The notes: generated from the sequence alone by a model not told the origin. Shown: positions 35,984-45,285, counted from the first letter of the stretch. The stretch is 64,000 nucleotides of DNA from Alteromonas aestuariivivens (GCF_003367475.1 NZ_QRHA01000001.1:62001-126000); one strand, 5' to 3'. Numbers and translations: made by a program.

Positions 35984-37168
35984 TTGCCACAATTTATAGC
36001 TTGCGAGTAGCAGGATAAAGCCAACCACCAGCGTGCCGAGCAGGTTGCTAAAGGGACCGTTGCGAAACGGTCCCAACTGCTGGTTTCGGTTCATCACCAG
36101 CAGCAGGAACACGGCGATGATCGGCAGTAACAGGCCATTAGTTGCCTGGGCAAACAGAATCGCAACGATTGGTTTAAAACCTGCCGCCGCTATGGCAACA
36201 CCGACGCCAATTATACTCATCCATACCAGCCTGAATGGTGCACTTCTCAAATCGCTCGGCTGGTTAAGTGCCCCACACACTGCATAGGCCCCTGCCAGGG
36301 GAGCGGTAATTGCGCTGGTCAGTCCGGCGGCAAACAGGCCTGCGGCAAAGAACCATTGGGCCCAGTCACCCAAAACTGGTGCCAGTTGTTGCCCCATATT
36401 GCTGGCATCCAACTCAATTGCCTGTTTGTAAAAGGCCATACTGGCGGTTGCCACTACTACCACAGTGATAAACCCACCCAGACTGATGGCCTGGGCGGAT
36501 TGACGGCGACATTCAGAAATCGCTTCAGCCGTATTGCCAGGAGTGTGGTGTCTTGCAACCAGACTGGCGTGCAAAAACAGGTTATAGGGCACTATGGTGG
36601 TGCCGATGAGGGCCAGAATTGGGGTAATAGACGCGTCGTCCAGCCGGGGGTGAGTGAGTTGATAAAGCAGTTCGCCGAGATTAGGCTGTGAAACGGCAAG
36701 AGTGAGCAGAAACACCGCTGCCATGGCAAACACCAGCCAGACTAATACGGATTCAATCAGCTGATAATGTCCGCTCCAAAGTAATACAGCGGCGAGTCCT
36801 CCCAGTACAACAGCCCAGCTCCCTACACCAATATCGAGAAAACTGTTCAAACCTATCGCCGCTCCTGTCAGGTTGCCTGATTCATAGGCCGCATTGCCAA
36901 TGCCAATAGCGGCAACAATCAGAGCGGAAAACAACCAGCGCAGCCAATTCCGGGTAACCAGACTTTTGAGGTTAGCTGACAGGCCTTCACCGGTTGTTAC
37001 ACCCAGCCTTACCGCCATATCCTGCAGAACAATGGTGGCTACCACCGAAAACAGCAGTGCCCAGACCAGATGAAATCCAAAATCTGCTCCTGCAACACTG
37101 GCGGTGGTGATTGTGCCGGGGCCGATAAATGCCGCTGCAATGATGAATCCGGATTTATCCTTCGCCAT
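35969..37168 (-). CDS. Nramp-like transporter with an altered metal site
   Basis: The 399-residue membrane protein has eleven or so helices and the Nramp outline. However, the TM1 metal-binding motif DPGN reads GPGT (AAAFIGPGTITTASVAGA), and the TM6 motif MPHN reads VPYN (GTTIVPYNLFLHASLV). In Nramp structures the TM1 Asp and Asn and the TM6 Met bind the transition metal. A protein lacking all three probably carries something else, such as a harder cation, or works differently. The ATG at 37168 begins at the conserved N terminus; an upstream frame to 37303 would overlap the divergent gene. It ends convergently with the C-S lyase gene. Confidence 0.82.
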   Translation of the reverse strand: MAKDKSGFIIAAAFIGPGTITTASVAGADFGFHLVWALLFSVVATIVLQDMAVRLGVTTGEGLSANLKSLVTRNWLRWLFSALIVAAIGIGNAAYESGNLTGAAIGLNSFLDIGVGSWAVVLGGLAAVLLWSGHYQLIESVLVWLVFAMAAVFLLTLAVSQPNLGELLYQLTHPRLDDASITPILALIGTTIVPYNLFLHASLVARHHTPGNTAEAISECRRQSAQAISLGGFITVVVVATASMAFYKQAIELDASNMGQQLAPVLGDWAQWFFAAGLFAAGLTSAITAPLAGAYAVCGALNQPSDLRSAPFRLVWMSIIGVGVAIAAAGFKPIVAILFAQATNGLLLPIIAVFLLLVMNRNQQLGPFRNGPFSNLLGTLVVGFILLLASYKLWQLFST

Positions 37169-37225
37169 AGAGTGATCCTGTGACAGGTTTGGTATGATAG
37201 TCTGTGGACAGGGCTGAGCTCTCCC

Positions 37226-37936
37226 ATGCATGGCAAAGACAGTAATGGAAGGCACCCGTTCAGCAGTGATCAGTATAGCCAAGCGAGGCCAAAATTGGCG
37301 CAATTAGCGAAATTGTATGAGGAACCGTATCTGCGGCAGCAGTTACCACCGCTCTTCTTTGTTAAAGGGCATGTGTTTGCCGTGGCTGCGAGCCCCGAAA
37401 TTCCAATGCCTGAAACATGGATGCCTTGGGTCATTGACGGTCAGGGCGCCCGTTATACCGCAGACCACGTCAATACCATTGCTGATGCGTTAATGGCAGA
37501 GTTACGTGCAACGCTTCAGGCTATGCGAGATCAGAAACGCTTGCTGCCTGCGGCGTGCCAATGGTCGGAAATGCCTGCTCAGCGCATGGAGCTGGAATCC
37601 TGGTTAACGGGTTTGTTACATGGTCATCAAAGGCTCGAAGCGTGCTGGCAGGAGGCCTGGAGCCGGGCATCGCTTCAACCCGGCGAAGACCCTGCGAAAA
37701 GGCTAACCCGTTGTCTGAAGCTGTTTACTGTACTTGCCAATCCGAAGCTGGCGATTGATTGCAGGCCGGAAACGGCATCGAAACAGTTAAGGCAGAACTT
37801 GCCGACACTGTTCGCGCAGTTGCCGGCAATGTTGGTGGAATACGTTACACTGGCCGGTGAACTGGCTGGTGCTCTACCGAATCAGTTTGAAACATTCCAG
37901 CGTGGCCGCGACCCCAGGGAAACTAGCGGGAAGTAA
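37226..37936 (+). CDS. UPF0149/YecA-like protein
   Basis: The 236-residue soluble protein resembles the UPF0149 (YecA/YgfB) family in its middle. PETWMPWVIDGQGARYTADH is followed by a helical segment and the block LESWLTGLLHGHQRLEACW, where family members have W-x-x-G-x-x-x-G. It has no C-terminal zinc or SEC-C-like motif, no signal and no membrane helix. Members of this family are of unclear function. It is divergent from the Nramp-like gene across 57 bases, and its last codons overlap the small convergent gene that follows. Confidence in the family is moderate, and I assign no activity. Confidence 0.55.
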   Translation: MHGKDSNGRHPFSSDQYSQARPKLAQLAKLYEEPYLRQQLPPLFFVKGHVFAVAASPEIPMPETWMPWVIDGQGARYTADHVNTIADALMAELRATLQAMRDQKRLLPAACQWSEMPAQRMELESWLTGLLHGHQRLEACWQEAWSRASLQPGEDPAKRLTRCLKLFTVLANPKLAIDCRPETASKQLRQNLPTLFAQLPAMLVEYVTLAGELAGALPNQFETFQRGRDPRETSGK

Positions 37937-38093
37937 GATTCTGCCTGACCACCGCAACGTACTGGTCCAATTCGGTTTTTGCGTATTCATATTCTAAATG
38001 TAATTCATCGCATTCAGGTTCACGCATCACGGCCTGAAAAGCCACATCTGTGCGGTCCAGCAGATACTTCAGATGTTCGTTGCTTACATCCAT
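37923..38093 (-). CDS. Small 56-residue hypothetical protein
   Basis: The ATG at 38093 is preceded by a G-rich ribosome site and opens a 56-residue helical, acidic protein (MDVSNEHLKYLLDRTDVAFQ, then ECDELHLEYEYAKTELDQYV). It has no membrane helix or signal. The frame ends overlapping the convergent UPF0149-like gene by 14 bases. A longer in-frame start exists at 38153 but the extra residues look like untranslated sequence. Codon use and composition look genuine, but I know no family for it. Confidence 0.55.
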   Translation of the reverse strand: MDVSNEHLKYLLDRTDVAFQAVMREPECDELHLEYEYAKTELDQYVAVVRQNLTSR

Positions 38094-38208
38094 AGAGCCC
38101 CCCGAGGGAAATTGGTCTGTTGTGTGTTGTATCCGTAAACAGATACGTACCATCTGGATGTTTGGTGCGGTTTTACCCGGTATTTTTGTGGCTGTTTCCG
38201 AGTGGGTT

Positions 38209-38637
38209 TTAAAGTGGTTTCACCACGGCCAGAACGACTATTGCCAAAAGCACCAGAACCGGAGCCTCATTCAGAAAACGATAGAACCGGCTTGAATGGC
38301 GGTTATCATCATTGGCGAATTGCTTCATCAGCTTAAATAAATAGAAGTGATAAATGTAAATGGCAAGTAAAAAAATGAACTTGATGTGCAGCCAATGGGA
38401 TAACTTAAACCAACTCAGGCCGTAGGTCCAAATCAGGGCGACACCAAATATCAGGGTCAGAAATGCAAAAGGAGTCACAAAAAACCATAGACGGCGTTCC
38501 ATGATTTTAAATTGGTCCTTAACTTCCTGATTGTCGCTCATGGCGTGATACACAAACAGGCGCGGAAGGTAAAATATCCCCGCCATCCAGGCAACCATGA
38601 AAAAAATGTGCAGTGCTTTAAGCCAGAGTATCGACAT
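38209..38637 (-). CDS. hemJ: Protoporphyrinogen IX oxidase HemJ
   Basis: This 142-residue membrane protein with four helices belongs to the HemJ (UPF0093) family, which converts protoporphyrinogen IX to protoporphyrin IX in bacteria lacking HemG or HemY. Conserved features are WLKALHIFFMVAWMAGIFYL with its His near residue 10, FYLPRLFVYH, and SHWLHIKFIFLLAIYIYH. A C-terminal block FYRFLNEAPVLVLLAIV, with the family's R-x-x-N-E, completes it. The gene stands alone, downstream of the ClC gene on neither operon. Substrate oxidation uses haem and the respiratory chain in characterised members. Confidence 0.92.
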   Translation of the reverse strand: MSILWLKALHIFFMVAWMAGIFYLPRLFVYHAMSDNQEVKDQFKIMERRLWFFVTPFAFLTLIFGVALIWTYGLSWFKLSHWLHIKFIFLLAIYIYHFYLFKLMKQFANDDNRHSSRFYRFLNEAPVLVLLAIVVLAVVKPL

Positions 38638-38700
38638 AGTATGGCGGTAAATTAAAGGCGATGCGTTTTAGTCTACTGAAATACCGCGCCCAACTCACGG

Positions 38701-40380
38701 TTAATATTGCGCTTTTTGCAAAAAACTCTGCAACGTGTTCCAGGTAACGACGCCAATGATTTCCTGTGGTTCGTTGTCATAAACATAAATTGCACCAGAA
38801 CGACTGTTGCGCAGTTTTTCATACACCTCATGCAACGTGGACTGTGCATTGAGGCCCTCCATCTGGTGGTAAATCAGTGGCTGGGCGTTGTGATCGAGGC
38901 TCACATCAAACTGAACCAGTTTGTACTGCACGTCAATTTCAAATCTGGACACCTGAACTACGACATCGGTCGGATGTTGGGACAGGTAATTTTGCAGTGC
39001 TCTGGCCGGAGCGTCGTGAAAAACTTTGTAGCGGGTCTCCATCGCCGCCAGCACACCAGTTTTTTCAAGCGTTTCGCGAATGGAAGATATGGCGTAAGGC
39101 AGGTTTTGGTAGTCAAGCTGCCGGATAAAGATAGAGCGGTTACCCAAAAACTGGGTTGAGGTAACATAGGCCGGAACGATTACCAGCATGGCGGGAAGAA
39201 TAATTTGCGGGCTGTAGGACAACTCCATCACTGCTGACAAGGCTGCCAGTGGCGCATGCAGCACTGCGGTGAGCATTCCGGCGACACCGAGCAACGCAAA
39301 ACTGCTTGTGTACTGTTCTGTGTTCAGCAGCGAACTTATCGGCATCAGCAGTACCGCCCCCGCCAGCATTCCAATAATCACCACCGGCCCAATTATGCCT
39401 CCGGGCACACCCAGTCCTATGGCAAATACCGCCAGCACAAATTTGGCAATCAGCACGCCAATCAGCAGAAGGGTGGTGGGGTTTGAATCAAAGAAGCGGT
39501 CGATGTCCAGAGAGTTCGCCCCCATTGCTTCAGGCAGGAACACTCCGACGGTGCCGGTTATGGCAGCGGCTAGTACCAGTCGCCAAACCATGCTCACCGG
39601 CCGGAAAAGTTGCATTATTCTCATCAGTTGGTTGTTGAACAGAGTGGCGAGAATGCCCAGACTTATGCCCAGTAAAATCAGGTACAGATACATCCACTGG
39701 CTGAATGCGGCAAAGGACAGAAAGGATAACTCATTGACCTCGCCAAACACCATGCGGGTAAGCACAGAGCCACAGGCAGCGGCCAGCATAACAGGTACAA
39801 AAATATGGATTTTGTACTCTCTGAGTACCACTTCCATTACAAATATGACTGCGGCAAATGGGGTATTGAACGACGCGGAAATGCCTGCCGCAATACCACA
39901 GCCAGCCAAAATCCGGATACTGTTGTAGGGCAGTCGCATCCATTGCCCCAGAAAGCTGCTGCCGGCAGCGCCAAGGTGCACGGATGGGCCTTCCCTGCCA
40001 ACGACAAATCCACCGGCGAGCGCCAGCATGCCACCGAAAAACTGATTTATGGTGGTACGAAAAGGAATGTGCCCGTAATAGTACTTCACCCGGTGAATGA
40101 CAAACGGAATGCCTAACCGGTAATGTTTGAACCCGGTGATAAAGGCAATAAGCAGAATCAGCAAAACCGAAGATATGGGCAAAAGAGCCCAGGCCAGATA
40201 GCCGGCATCGCCCAGCCACAGTTGATAATGGGTCAGGGCGTTGTGTTGCAGCCATTCCACGCATAGTCTAAACAGAATGATCAGCAGAGCGGCGCAGACT
40301 CCTCCGACAATACCTAGCAGGCAAAGCTGCACCGTGGTACGGGGGTGGGCTAATTCTTGTCTGAGTGCAGAAAGGCGCAT
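38701..40380 (-). CDS. ClC-family chloride channel or H+/Cl- exchanger with CBS region
   Basis: The 559-residue protein has a ClC core of about 430 residues. The gating-glutamate motif is GFVVGREGPSVHLGAAGS near residue 125, GVPGGIIGPVVIIGMLAG near residue 325 is the second ion-site segment, and RLGIPFVIHR replaces the usual first motif. The C-terminal 100 residues resemble a CBS pair (LNAQSTLHEVYEKL, then GVVTWNTLQSFL), which could bind nucleotides. The Glu in GREGP is consistent with an exchanger or gated channel. The first helix motif lacks the typical GSGIP Ser, so anion selectivity may differ. The gene is monocistronic by its spacing. Confidence 0.88.
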   Translation of the reverse strand: MRLSALRQELAHPRTTVQLCLLGIVGGVCAALLIILFRLCVEWLQHNALTHYQLWLGDAGYLAWALLPISSVLLILLIAFITGFKHYRLGIPFVIHRVKYYYGHIPFRTTINQFFGGMLALAGGFVVGREGPSVHLGAAGSSFLGQWMRLPYNSIRILAGCGIAAGISASFNTPFAAVIFVMEVVLREYKIHIFVPVMLAAACGSVLTRMVFGEVNELSFLSFAAFSQWMYLYLILLGISLGILATLFNNQLMRIMQLFRPVSMVWRLVLAAAITGTVGVFLPEAMGANSLDIDRFFDSNPTTLLLIGVLIAKFVLAVFAIGLGVPGGIIGPVVIIGMLAGAVLLMPISSLLNTEQYTSSFALLGVAGMLTAVLHAPLAALSAVMELSYSPQIILPAMLVIVPAYVTSTQFLGNRSIFIRQLDYQNLPYAISSIRETLEKTGVLAAMETRYKVFHDAPARALQNYLSQHPTDVVVQVSRFEIDVQYKLVQFDVSLDHNAQPLIYHQMEGLNAQSTLHEVYEKLRNSRSGAIYVYDNEPQEIIGVVTWNTLQSFLQKAQY

Positions 40381-40502
40381 GGAAAATTCAGATAAACTGC
40401 GTATGTTGGTTAGCTTACCACAAGCGTTTGCTTTTCATAATGTTATGACTCATGTAAGGTGAATCTAATGACGACTCCCTTCAACTGGCAGGATTTTTGA
40501 CT

Positions 40503-41264
40503 GTGGTATCACTGTCTGACCTCAAGCGACAGTTCAATCCATTGCGCCTCACGGTGCTTATTACTGCGGCCATGCTGGCCATGGTATATCTGGGGTACCG
40601 CCTGGCCGGCTATCATTGGCACAACAACGCCAAAGTACTTGATAACGCCATGCAAACCAGTGCCATGCTAGTGGAGGAAAATGCCGGGCTGCGGGATAAA
40701 CTGGCCCGTCTGGAGGTGGATGCAGAACTCTCCAAACGGGCATTGTTATCTTTGCAGGATGAAATGATTAAGTTGAACCAGCAGAGCCGTGAGCAACAAC
40801 AAAAGTTGGGATTTTATCAGCGGGTGGTTGCTCCCGAAACGACACAGGATGGCTTCGCTGTCGACGGACTGCAGGTCAACCCAAGTGGCGGTGGCCTTTA
40901 TCGCCTGAGTTTCGTGTTATTGCAGCAGCGTCAGAACAAAGCGGTTGTGAAAGGCAAGCTGGCGATTAAAATTCTCGGGGTGCTGGGTGATAAACCGGCC
41001 GAGCTGAACCCCGGTCAGCCTGACTTTATGCCCGAAGGCGACTTGGTCTATCGTTTCAAGTACTTTCAGGCAGTGGAAATTCCGTTTCAGTTACCCGAAG
41101 GCTTTACTCCGGAGTACATTGAGTTTTCCACCGAAGTGTATCAGTACACAACCAAGCGGGGTGACTATCAGCGGCGCGTGGCCTGGTTGCAGGTGTATGA
41201 TGAACCTGACGCTGGCTCCCGCGAGACTGGCGCTAATGAGTTGATAGACGCTGGCAGTTATTAG
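40503..41264 (+). CDS. Membrane-anchored coiled-coil protein, DUF6776-like
   Basis: The product of about 253 residues has one N-terminal membrane helix (LTVLITAAMLAMVYLGYRLA) and a coiled coil over residues 55-100. A C-terminal beta-rich domain (LYRLSFVLLQQRQNKAVVKG to VEIPFQLPEGFTPEYIEFST) follows. I recall this plan as DUF6776, found upstream of erpA in relatives. GTG at 40503 is chosen, with GGCAGGA at 40487-40493; TTG at 40497 is an alternative but leaves too short a spacer. It lies 85 bases before erpA on the same strand. The function is unknown; the layout suggests a periplasmic scaffold or adaptor. Confidence 0.65.
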   Translation: MVSLSDLKRQFNPLRLTVLITAAMLAMVYLGYRLAGYHWHNNAKVLDNAMQTSAMLVEENAGLRDKLARLEVDAELSKRALLSLQDEMIKLNQQSREQQQKLGFYQRVVAPETTQDGFAVDGLQVNPSGGGLYRLSFVLLQQRQNKAVVKGKLAIKILGVLGDKPAELNPGQPDFMPEGDLVYRFKYFQAVEIPFQLPEGFTPEYIEFSTEVYQYTTKRGDYQRRVAWLQVYDEPDAGSRETGANELIDAGSY

Positions 41265-41349
41265 ATAATTGCCAGCTAATCTTCCTGCCCTCGATGCTGC
41301 AGGAAAGCTCTGCGGGAGGTCCCGCCGGGTAAATCATTATGAGGTAACT

Positions 41350-41694
41350 ATGTCTGTTGAGATGGCCTTGCCGATTGAATTTTCCGACGCCGCTGCCCGC
41401 AAGGTAAAAGAGCTGGTAACTGAGGAGGAAAATCCGGCACTGAAATTACGTGTTTACGTGACCGGCGGAGGTTGTTCCGGTTTTCAGTACGGCTTTACGT
41501 TTGACGAAAAAGTTAACGAAGGTGACATGACCATCAGAAAGGAAGATGTGACTCTGGTGGTTGACCCTATGAGCCTGCAATATCTGGTTGGCGGCACTGT
41601 GGATTACGTCGATGGCCTTGAAGGTTCCCGGTTTTTGGTCAATAACCCCAATGCTACAACAACCTGTGGGTGTGGCTCCAGCTTCAGTATCTGA
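41350..41694 (+). CDS. erpA: Iron-sulfur cluster insertion protein ErpA
   Basis: The 114-residue A-type carrier passes Fe-S clusters to target enzymes. The three cluster-binding cysteines are visible: one in [15 protein letters not shown] near residue 42 and the CGCG pair near the C terminus. A GAGGT ribosome site at 41341-41345 precedes the ATG at 41350. ErpA rather than IscA is preferred from the N-terminal sequence [15 protein letters not shown] and from position near anmK and tyrS, a linkage known in pseudomonads. In that comparison the genes between erpA and anmK here are extra. Confidence 0.93.
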   Translation: MSVEMALPIEFSDAAARKVKELVTEEENPALKLRVYVTGGGCSGFQYGFTFDEKVNEGDMTIRKEDVTLVVDPMSLQYLVGGTVDYVDGLEGSRFLVNNPNATTTCGCGSSFSI

Positions 41695-41871
41695 TTCAGT
41701 TCAGGGCGTCAGCCAGTGGTGGCGCCCAGGCTTCCGAGACTGCACTTCGATTATTCACTTTTACTGGCTTTTACTGGGCGGAACCTTCCGTTTTCGCTAT
41801 TGTCTGTCAAACTATGTTAGCTTTTGGTGATCCATTATCACAAAACACCCGGTTGGAACGTGAGTAGGCAT

Positions 41872-42444
41872 ATGAAACTTTTTGGCTCCACTACGTCACC
41901 TTATGTGCGACGCATTCGAATCATTCTTTCACAAACGCCACATGAGTTTATCAATCTGCAAATTTTTGAGGGCGATGACCGCGATACCCTGGCAAACCGA
42001 AATCCTGCGCTGAAGGTACCATGCCTGGAAGACGAGGGGCAGATGATATTCGATTCCAGGGTAATTTACCGCTATCTTGCCGACAAATTTGATTTTACGA
42101 CACTGAACTGGGAGCAGGAAAACCAGTTGACACTGGTGGACGCAGCCAATGATTCGCTGGTGTCTTTGCTGCTGATGAAGCGCTCTGACTATGATACAGG
42201 GGAAGACCGGTTGTTTTTGCGGTTGCAGAAGGAGCGGGTTGAGGCCACGCTGGCAGCGCTGAACAAGCAGGTTGCACTGGGTGGTTTCGAAGGCTGGGAT
42301 TACCCGGCAATCTGCCTTTATACCCTAATCGACTGGGTTGAATTTCGCCAGTTGCACAGCCTGAAAGGATATGACCATCTTAAAGCGTTTCGCGAGAAGC
42401 ACGTGGATCGTATAGAGATTACCGCCACCGATCCACGGGAATGA
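41872..42444 (+). CDS. Glutathione S-transferase-like protein
   Basis: This 190-residue protein has the N-terminal thioredoxin-fold domain of GSTs (MKLFGSTTSPYVRRIRIILS, with the conserved cis-Pro in NPALKVPCL and the Asp-Ser pair in IFDSRVIYRYL) and an all-helical C-terminal domain. Pro-Tyr rather than a Cys follows the first strand, so the catalytic residue is likely Ser10 or Thr9. The ATG at 41872 is used; an upstream GTG at 41860 would add four residues. The neighbours do not reveal the substrate. Many such genes act in stringent-starvation-like or detoxification roles. Confidence 0.82.
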   Translation: MKLFGSTTSPYVRRIRIILSQTPHEFINLQIFEGDDRDTLANRNPALKVPCLEDEGQMIFDSRVIYRYLADKFDFTTLNWEQENQLTLVDAANDSLVSLLLMKRSDYDTGEDRLFLRLQKERVEATLAALNKQVALGGFEGWDYPAICLYTLIDWVEFRQLHSLKGYDHLKAFREKHVDRIEITATDPRE

Positions 42445-42446
42445 GG

Positions 42447-43409
42447 TTAATAGCCTTTCGTGAAATCAAATTCATACAGCAGCGGCAGGCCTTGTTGCAG
42501 GCGTGACAGGTTGTTCAGAAACACTTCTGCAATATCTTCGGGCTGCGACTCTGCTGCTGTGTGTTGGGTTATCCAGATTTTTTCGTGAGACCAGTAAGGA
42601 TGCTCGTCGGGTAGAGGTTCCTGCTCGAATACATCCAGCACCGCCGCCCTTAACTGCTGGTTGTCCAGCGCTTCGAGCAATGCCTGCTCCTCCAGCACTG
42701 ATCCCCTGCCTGCATTGATCAGCACTGCCTCCGGATGGAGATTTTTCAGAAATTCAGCGTCAATCATATGGCGGGTTGATGGTGTGTCCGGAAGAAGATT
42801 GAACACAAAGTCACATTCGGCCGCAAACCCGGCTTTCTGATCAGGGGGGTATACGGCATCGAATCCTTCCATACGCCGCCCGTAATTGACCAGAGCCACA
42901 CAGCGAAGCCCGAACATGTGTAGCGCTGGCAGCAGCGATTGCCCAATGGAACCTGCGCCTAAAATACCAATCGTTTTGTTTTGCAAAGAGAAGTACCCGG
43001 GAACTGACCAACGGGACCGGGCCTGCAACTGCGCTTGTCTGAACCCGTCCACATTGCGCGAAAAATGCAGCAGATAGGCAAACAGGTATTCCCGCATTTG
43101 TCGGGTGAATACGCCTTTTACACCGGTCAGTCGGTAATCCCGCCTGGCCAGTTTCAGCAGCGGCGCATTACCCGCCCAGGTTGACTGGCACCAGATAAGC
43201 CCGGGGCTGTGCGGAATTACCTGGGCTGCCAGATTAGGATCAGCCAGCAGGATGCTAATTTTACTGCAATCAATCTGATCACTGTTGCTGGCGGCCTGGA
43301 TCACTCTGGCATTGTGTGGAAGGCAGGCATTCAGTTGAGCCTCATACGCATTGGCGTCTGCACTTAAAATACTGATGTGTAAAGCAGGCTGAACATTTGC
43401 GGCATTCAT
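42447..43409 (-). CDS. D-2-hydroxyacid dehydrogenase
   Basis: The 320-residue NAD(P)-dependent enzyme resembles the glyoxylate/hydroxypyruvate reductase A subgroup. The Rossmann motif is GILGAGSIGQSLL near residue 140. The catalytic Arg is in NAGRGSVLEEQALL, Glu in EQEPLPDEHPYW and His in ITQHTAAESQ. It should reduce 2-keto acids to D-2-hydroxyacids or do the reverse. The ATG at 43409 gives a normal N terminus; the longer frame to 43577 would run through the divergent promoter region. Its stop lies 3 bases from the GST stop on the opposite strand. It diverges from a PLP enzyme, and the two may act in one pathway. Confidence 0.9.
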   Translation of the reverse strand: MNAANVQPALHISILSADANAYEAQLNACLPHNARVIQAASNSDQIDCSKISILLADPNLAAQVIPHSPGLIWCQSTWAGNAPLLKLARRDYRLTGVKGVFTRQMREYLFAYLLHFSRNVDGFRQAQLQARSRWSVPGYFSLQNKTIGILGAGSIGQSLLPALHMFGLRCVALVNYGRRMEGFDAVYPPDQKAGFAAECDFVFNLLPDTPSTRHMIDAEFLKNLHPEAVLINAGRGSVLEEQALLEALDNQQLRAAVLDVFEQEPLPDEHPYWSHEKIWITQHTAAESQPEDIAEVFLNNLSRLQQGLPLLYEFDFTKGY

Positions 43410-43512
43410 AGTAAAGATTTGTTTCCTTATGGCGGAATTATCACTTTCTCTTTGGCTGTTTATTAAAGGCAAATGTCGATTTACATTTTTGTAACACCAA
43501 AAGGAAGCGCTA

Positions 43513-45285
43513 ATGACTCGATTACAACAAGCTAAAATACTGTCACCAATGCGAAATTCAACCCAGGCAACCAGCATGGAGACCTTGGTTTCTGAGCAAT
43601 TACAACACTTCGGAATTGACGGGCAAAGTGATTATGGCCAGGCACTTGGCGCTACTGCCCGACATCTCTACGAGGCCCAGGCCGATGTAATGGAGCTGTG
43701 GAATATTACCAGCAACACACTGAAAACGTTAAGTAAAGAAGACAGGGTGGCGTATTTCAACGCGAAGAAGTTTTTGTCGTTTCAGATTGCCAAAATCCTC
43801 GACAGCCTACAGAACCCGTTTCGAAAAGTGTATCAAAGTTTGGCCGGTCCCGATGGGGGGCAGAACCATTACCCGCTGTTTGATAATGTGACCGCGCTTT
43901 TTTCGGCGACTCCGGTGGTGGTGCGCACAGCAACCTATGTATATGCCTGTACCGAATGGGTAGACGATGCGTTCCAGGGTAAGGAAGCTACTCACCAAAT
44001 TTATTCCCGTTTACTCAATCCCACCAACATTTCGCTGGCAAACGCCATCGTGGATTTGGAAGCGGGCCCGTATGCAGAAGGCTATCTGGCCTGGAATTTC
44101 AATTCCGGAATGGCTGCAATTGATGGTTTGCTTTCGAATGTATTGCATCACGGTGACATCCTGATTGTTTCCCGCAATGTCTATGGCGGCGTGTATCAGT
44201 TGTTGCACGACTATTACGCCAAGGCGGAGCGGTTTGATATTAAGCTGGCCTGGTTCGATGGCTACACTGAGCAGGAGTTTATCGAATTCATGGCAGCCAC
44301 CAGACGCCGCTATGAAATGGAACTTGGAGCCGGAGCGGCCATGCATGTATATCTGGAGTCGCCCTGTAACCCGCACGGTTATGTGTTGGACGTGCCGGCC
44401 ATATGCCGACAAGCGCATAAACACAACGCCCTGGTGATGCTGGACGCGACCCTGGCCACACCGGTTTTACATCAGCCATTGCGCCACCCGGACAAGTGTG
44501 CGCGCCCGGATTACGTAGTGCACAGTTATACCAAGGATATTTGTGGCAGTGGTGCGACAACCGCAGGTGTGATCATCGGTGAAACTTACCGGATGTTCCA
44601 GCCCAAAGGCGAATGCATAAACGGGGTGGACTGGTCGAAAACCCTGTTTTGGGATGTTTACTACATCAAAGGTGCCTTTCTGGATTCGGAAAAGGCTTTT
44701 GATGTGCTAAATGGAATGAAGACCCTTGAACAGCGTATGCTGAGCAAGGTCATCAATACCCAGGTGTTTACGGAATTTCTTGCCCATCACCCTAAAATAC
44801 GGGTAAACAGCCATGCCCTGGTTGAACATCCGAATGCGGGGCTAAAAGAAAAGCAGCACAAATATGGCTGGCCCTGCCCCCTGTTTACCGTAGATATGGC
44901 ACCCGCAGGGTTAACCAAATCAGAATTTCGTCGTTTCTTTGATGCCCTTGAACCTGCCTTTAGCCACCAGGTGAGCATTGGTCAGAACAACACCATTATT
45001 TTATGTCCGGCGCTGACATCGCATTCTGAAATGAGTTTCGAAGAGCAGAAGAAAGCGGGTATTGAACCTACGACCATGCGAATAGCTATGGGCACAGACA
45101 ACGTCAAACAGCTGATGGCACATTTCATTGTGACCGCCGCTCATTTCATTGACCCCAGTGTACCCGGATTTTCAGCCGGTTTTATGTCGGCATCTGAAAT
45201 TGATGCACTGTATCTTAAGGTCAGTCTCCGGGTCTGTGAACAGTATCACGGCGGCCTCCGCAGTGTGGCAGACTGGTTAGCCTGA
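43513..45285 (+). CDS. Trans-sulfuration-type PLP enzyme with N-terminal extension
   Basis: The 590-residue protein has a C-terminal Cys/Met-metabolism PLP domain at about residues 150-560. NFNSGMAAIDGLL is followed by YLESPCNPHGYVLDVPAI, LDATLATPVL, and the Schiff-base Lys341 in VVHSYTKDICGSGATTAG. About 130 residues precede it (ATARHLYEAQADVMELW to FQIAKILDSLQNPFRKVY), helical and without a known domain to me. The active-site SYTKDICGSG departs from the usual SATKYIxGH of gamma-lyases. It probably eliminates or replaces a sulfur or selenium group on an amino acid, but the substrate is unclear. It is divergent from a 2-hydroxyacid dehydrogenase. Confidence 0.82.
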   Translation: MTRLQQAKILSPMRNSTQATSMETLVSEQLQHFGIDGQSDYGQALGATARHLYEAQADVMELWNITSNTLKTLSKEDRVAYFNAKKFLSFQIAKILDSLQNPFRKVYQSLAGPDGGQNHYPLFDNVTALFSATPVVVRTATYVYACTEWVDDAFQGKEATHQIYSRLLNPTNISLANAIVDLEAGPYAEGYLAWNFNSGMAAIDGLLSNVLHHGDILIVSRNVYGGVYQLLHDYYAKAERFDIKLAWFDGYTEQEFIEFMAATRRRYEMELGAGAAMHVYLESPCNPHGYVLDVPAICRQAHKHNALVMLDATLATPVLHQPLRHPDKCARPDYVVHSYTKDICGSGATTAGVIIGETYRMFQPKGECINGVDWSKTLFWDVYYIKGAFLDSEKAFDVLNGMKTLEQRMLSKVINTQVFTEFLAHHPKIRVNSHALVEHPNAGLKEKQHKYGWPCPLFTVDMAPAGLTKSEFRRFFDALEPAFSHQVSIGQNNTIILCPALTSHSEMSFEEQKKAGIEPTTMRIAMGTDNVKQLMAHFIVTAAHFIDPSVPGFSAGFMSASEIDALYLKVSLRVCEQYHGGLRSVADWLA

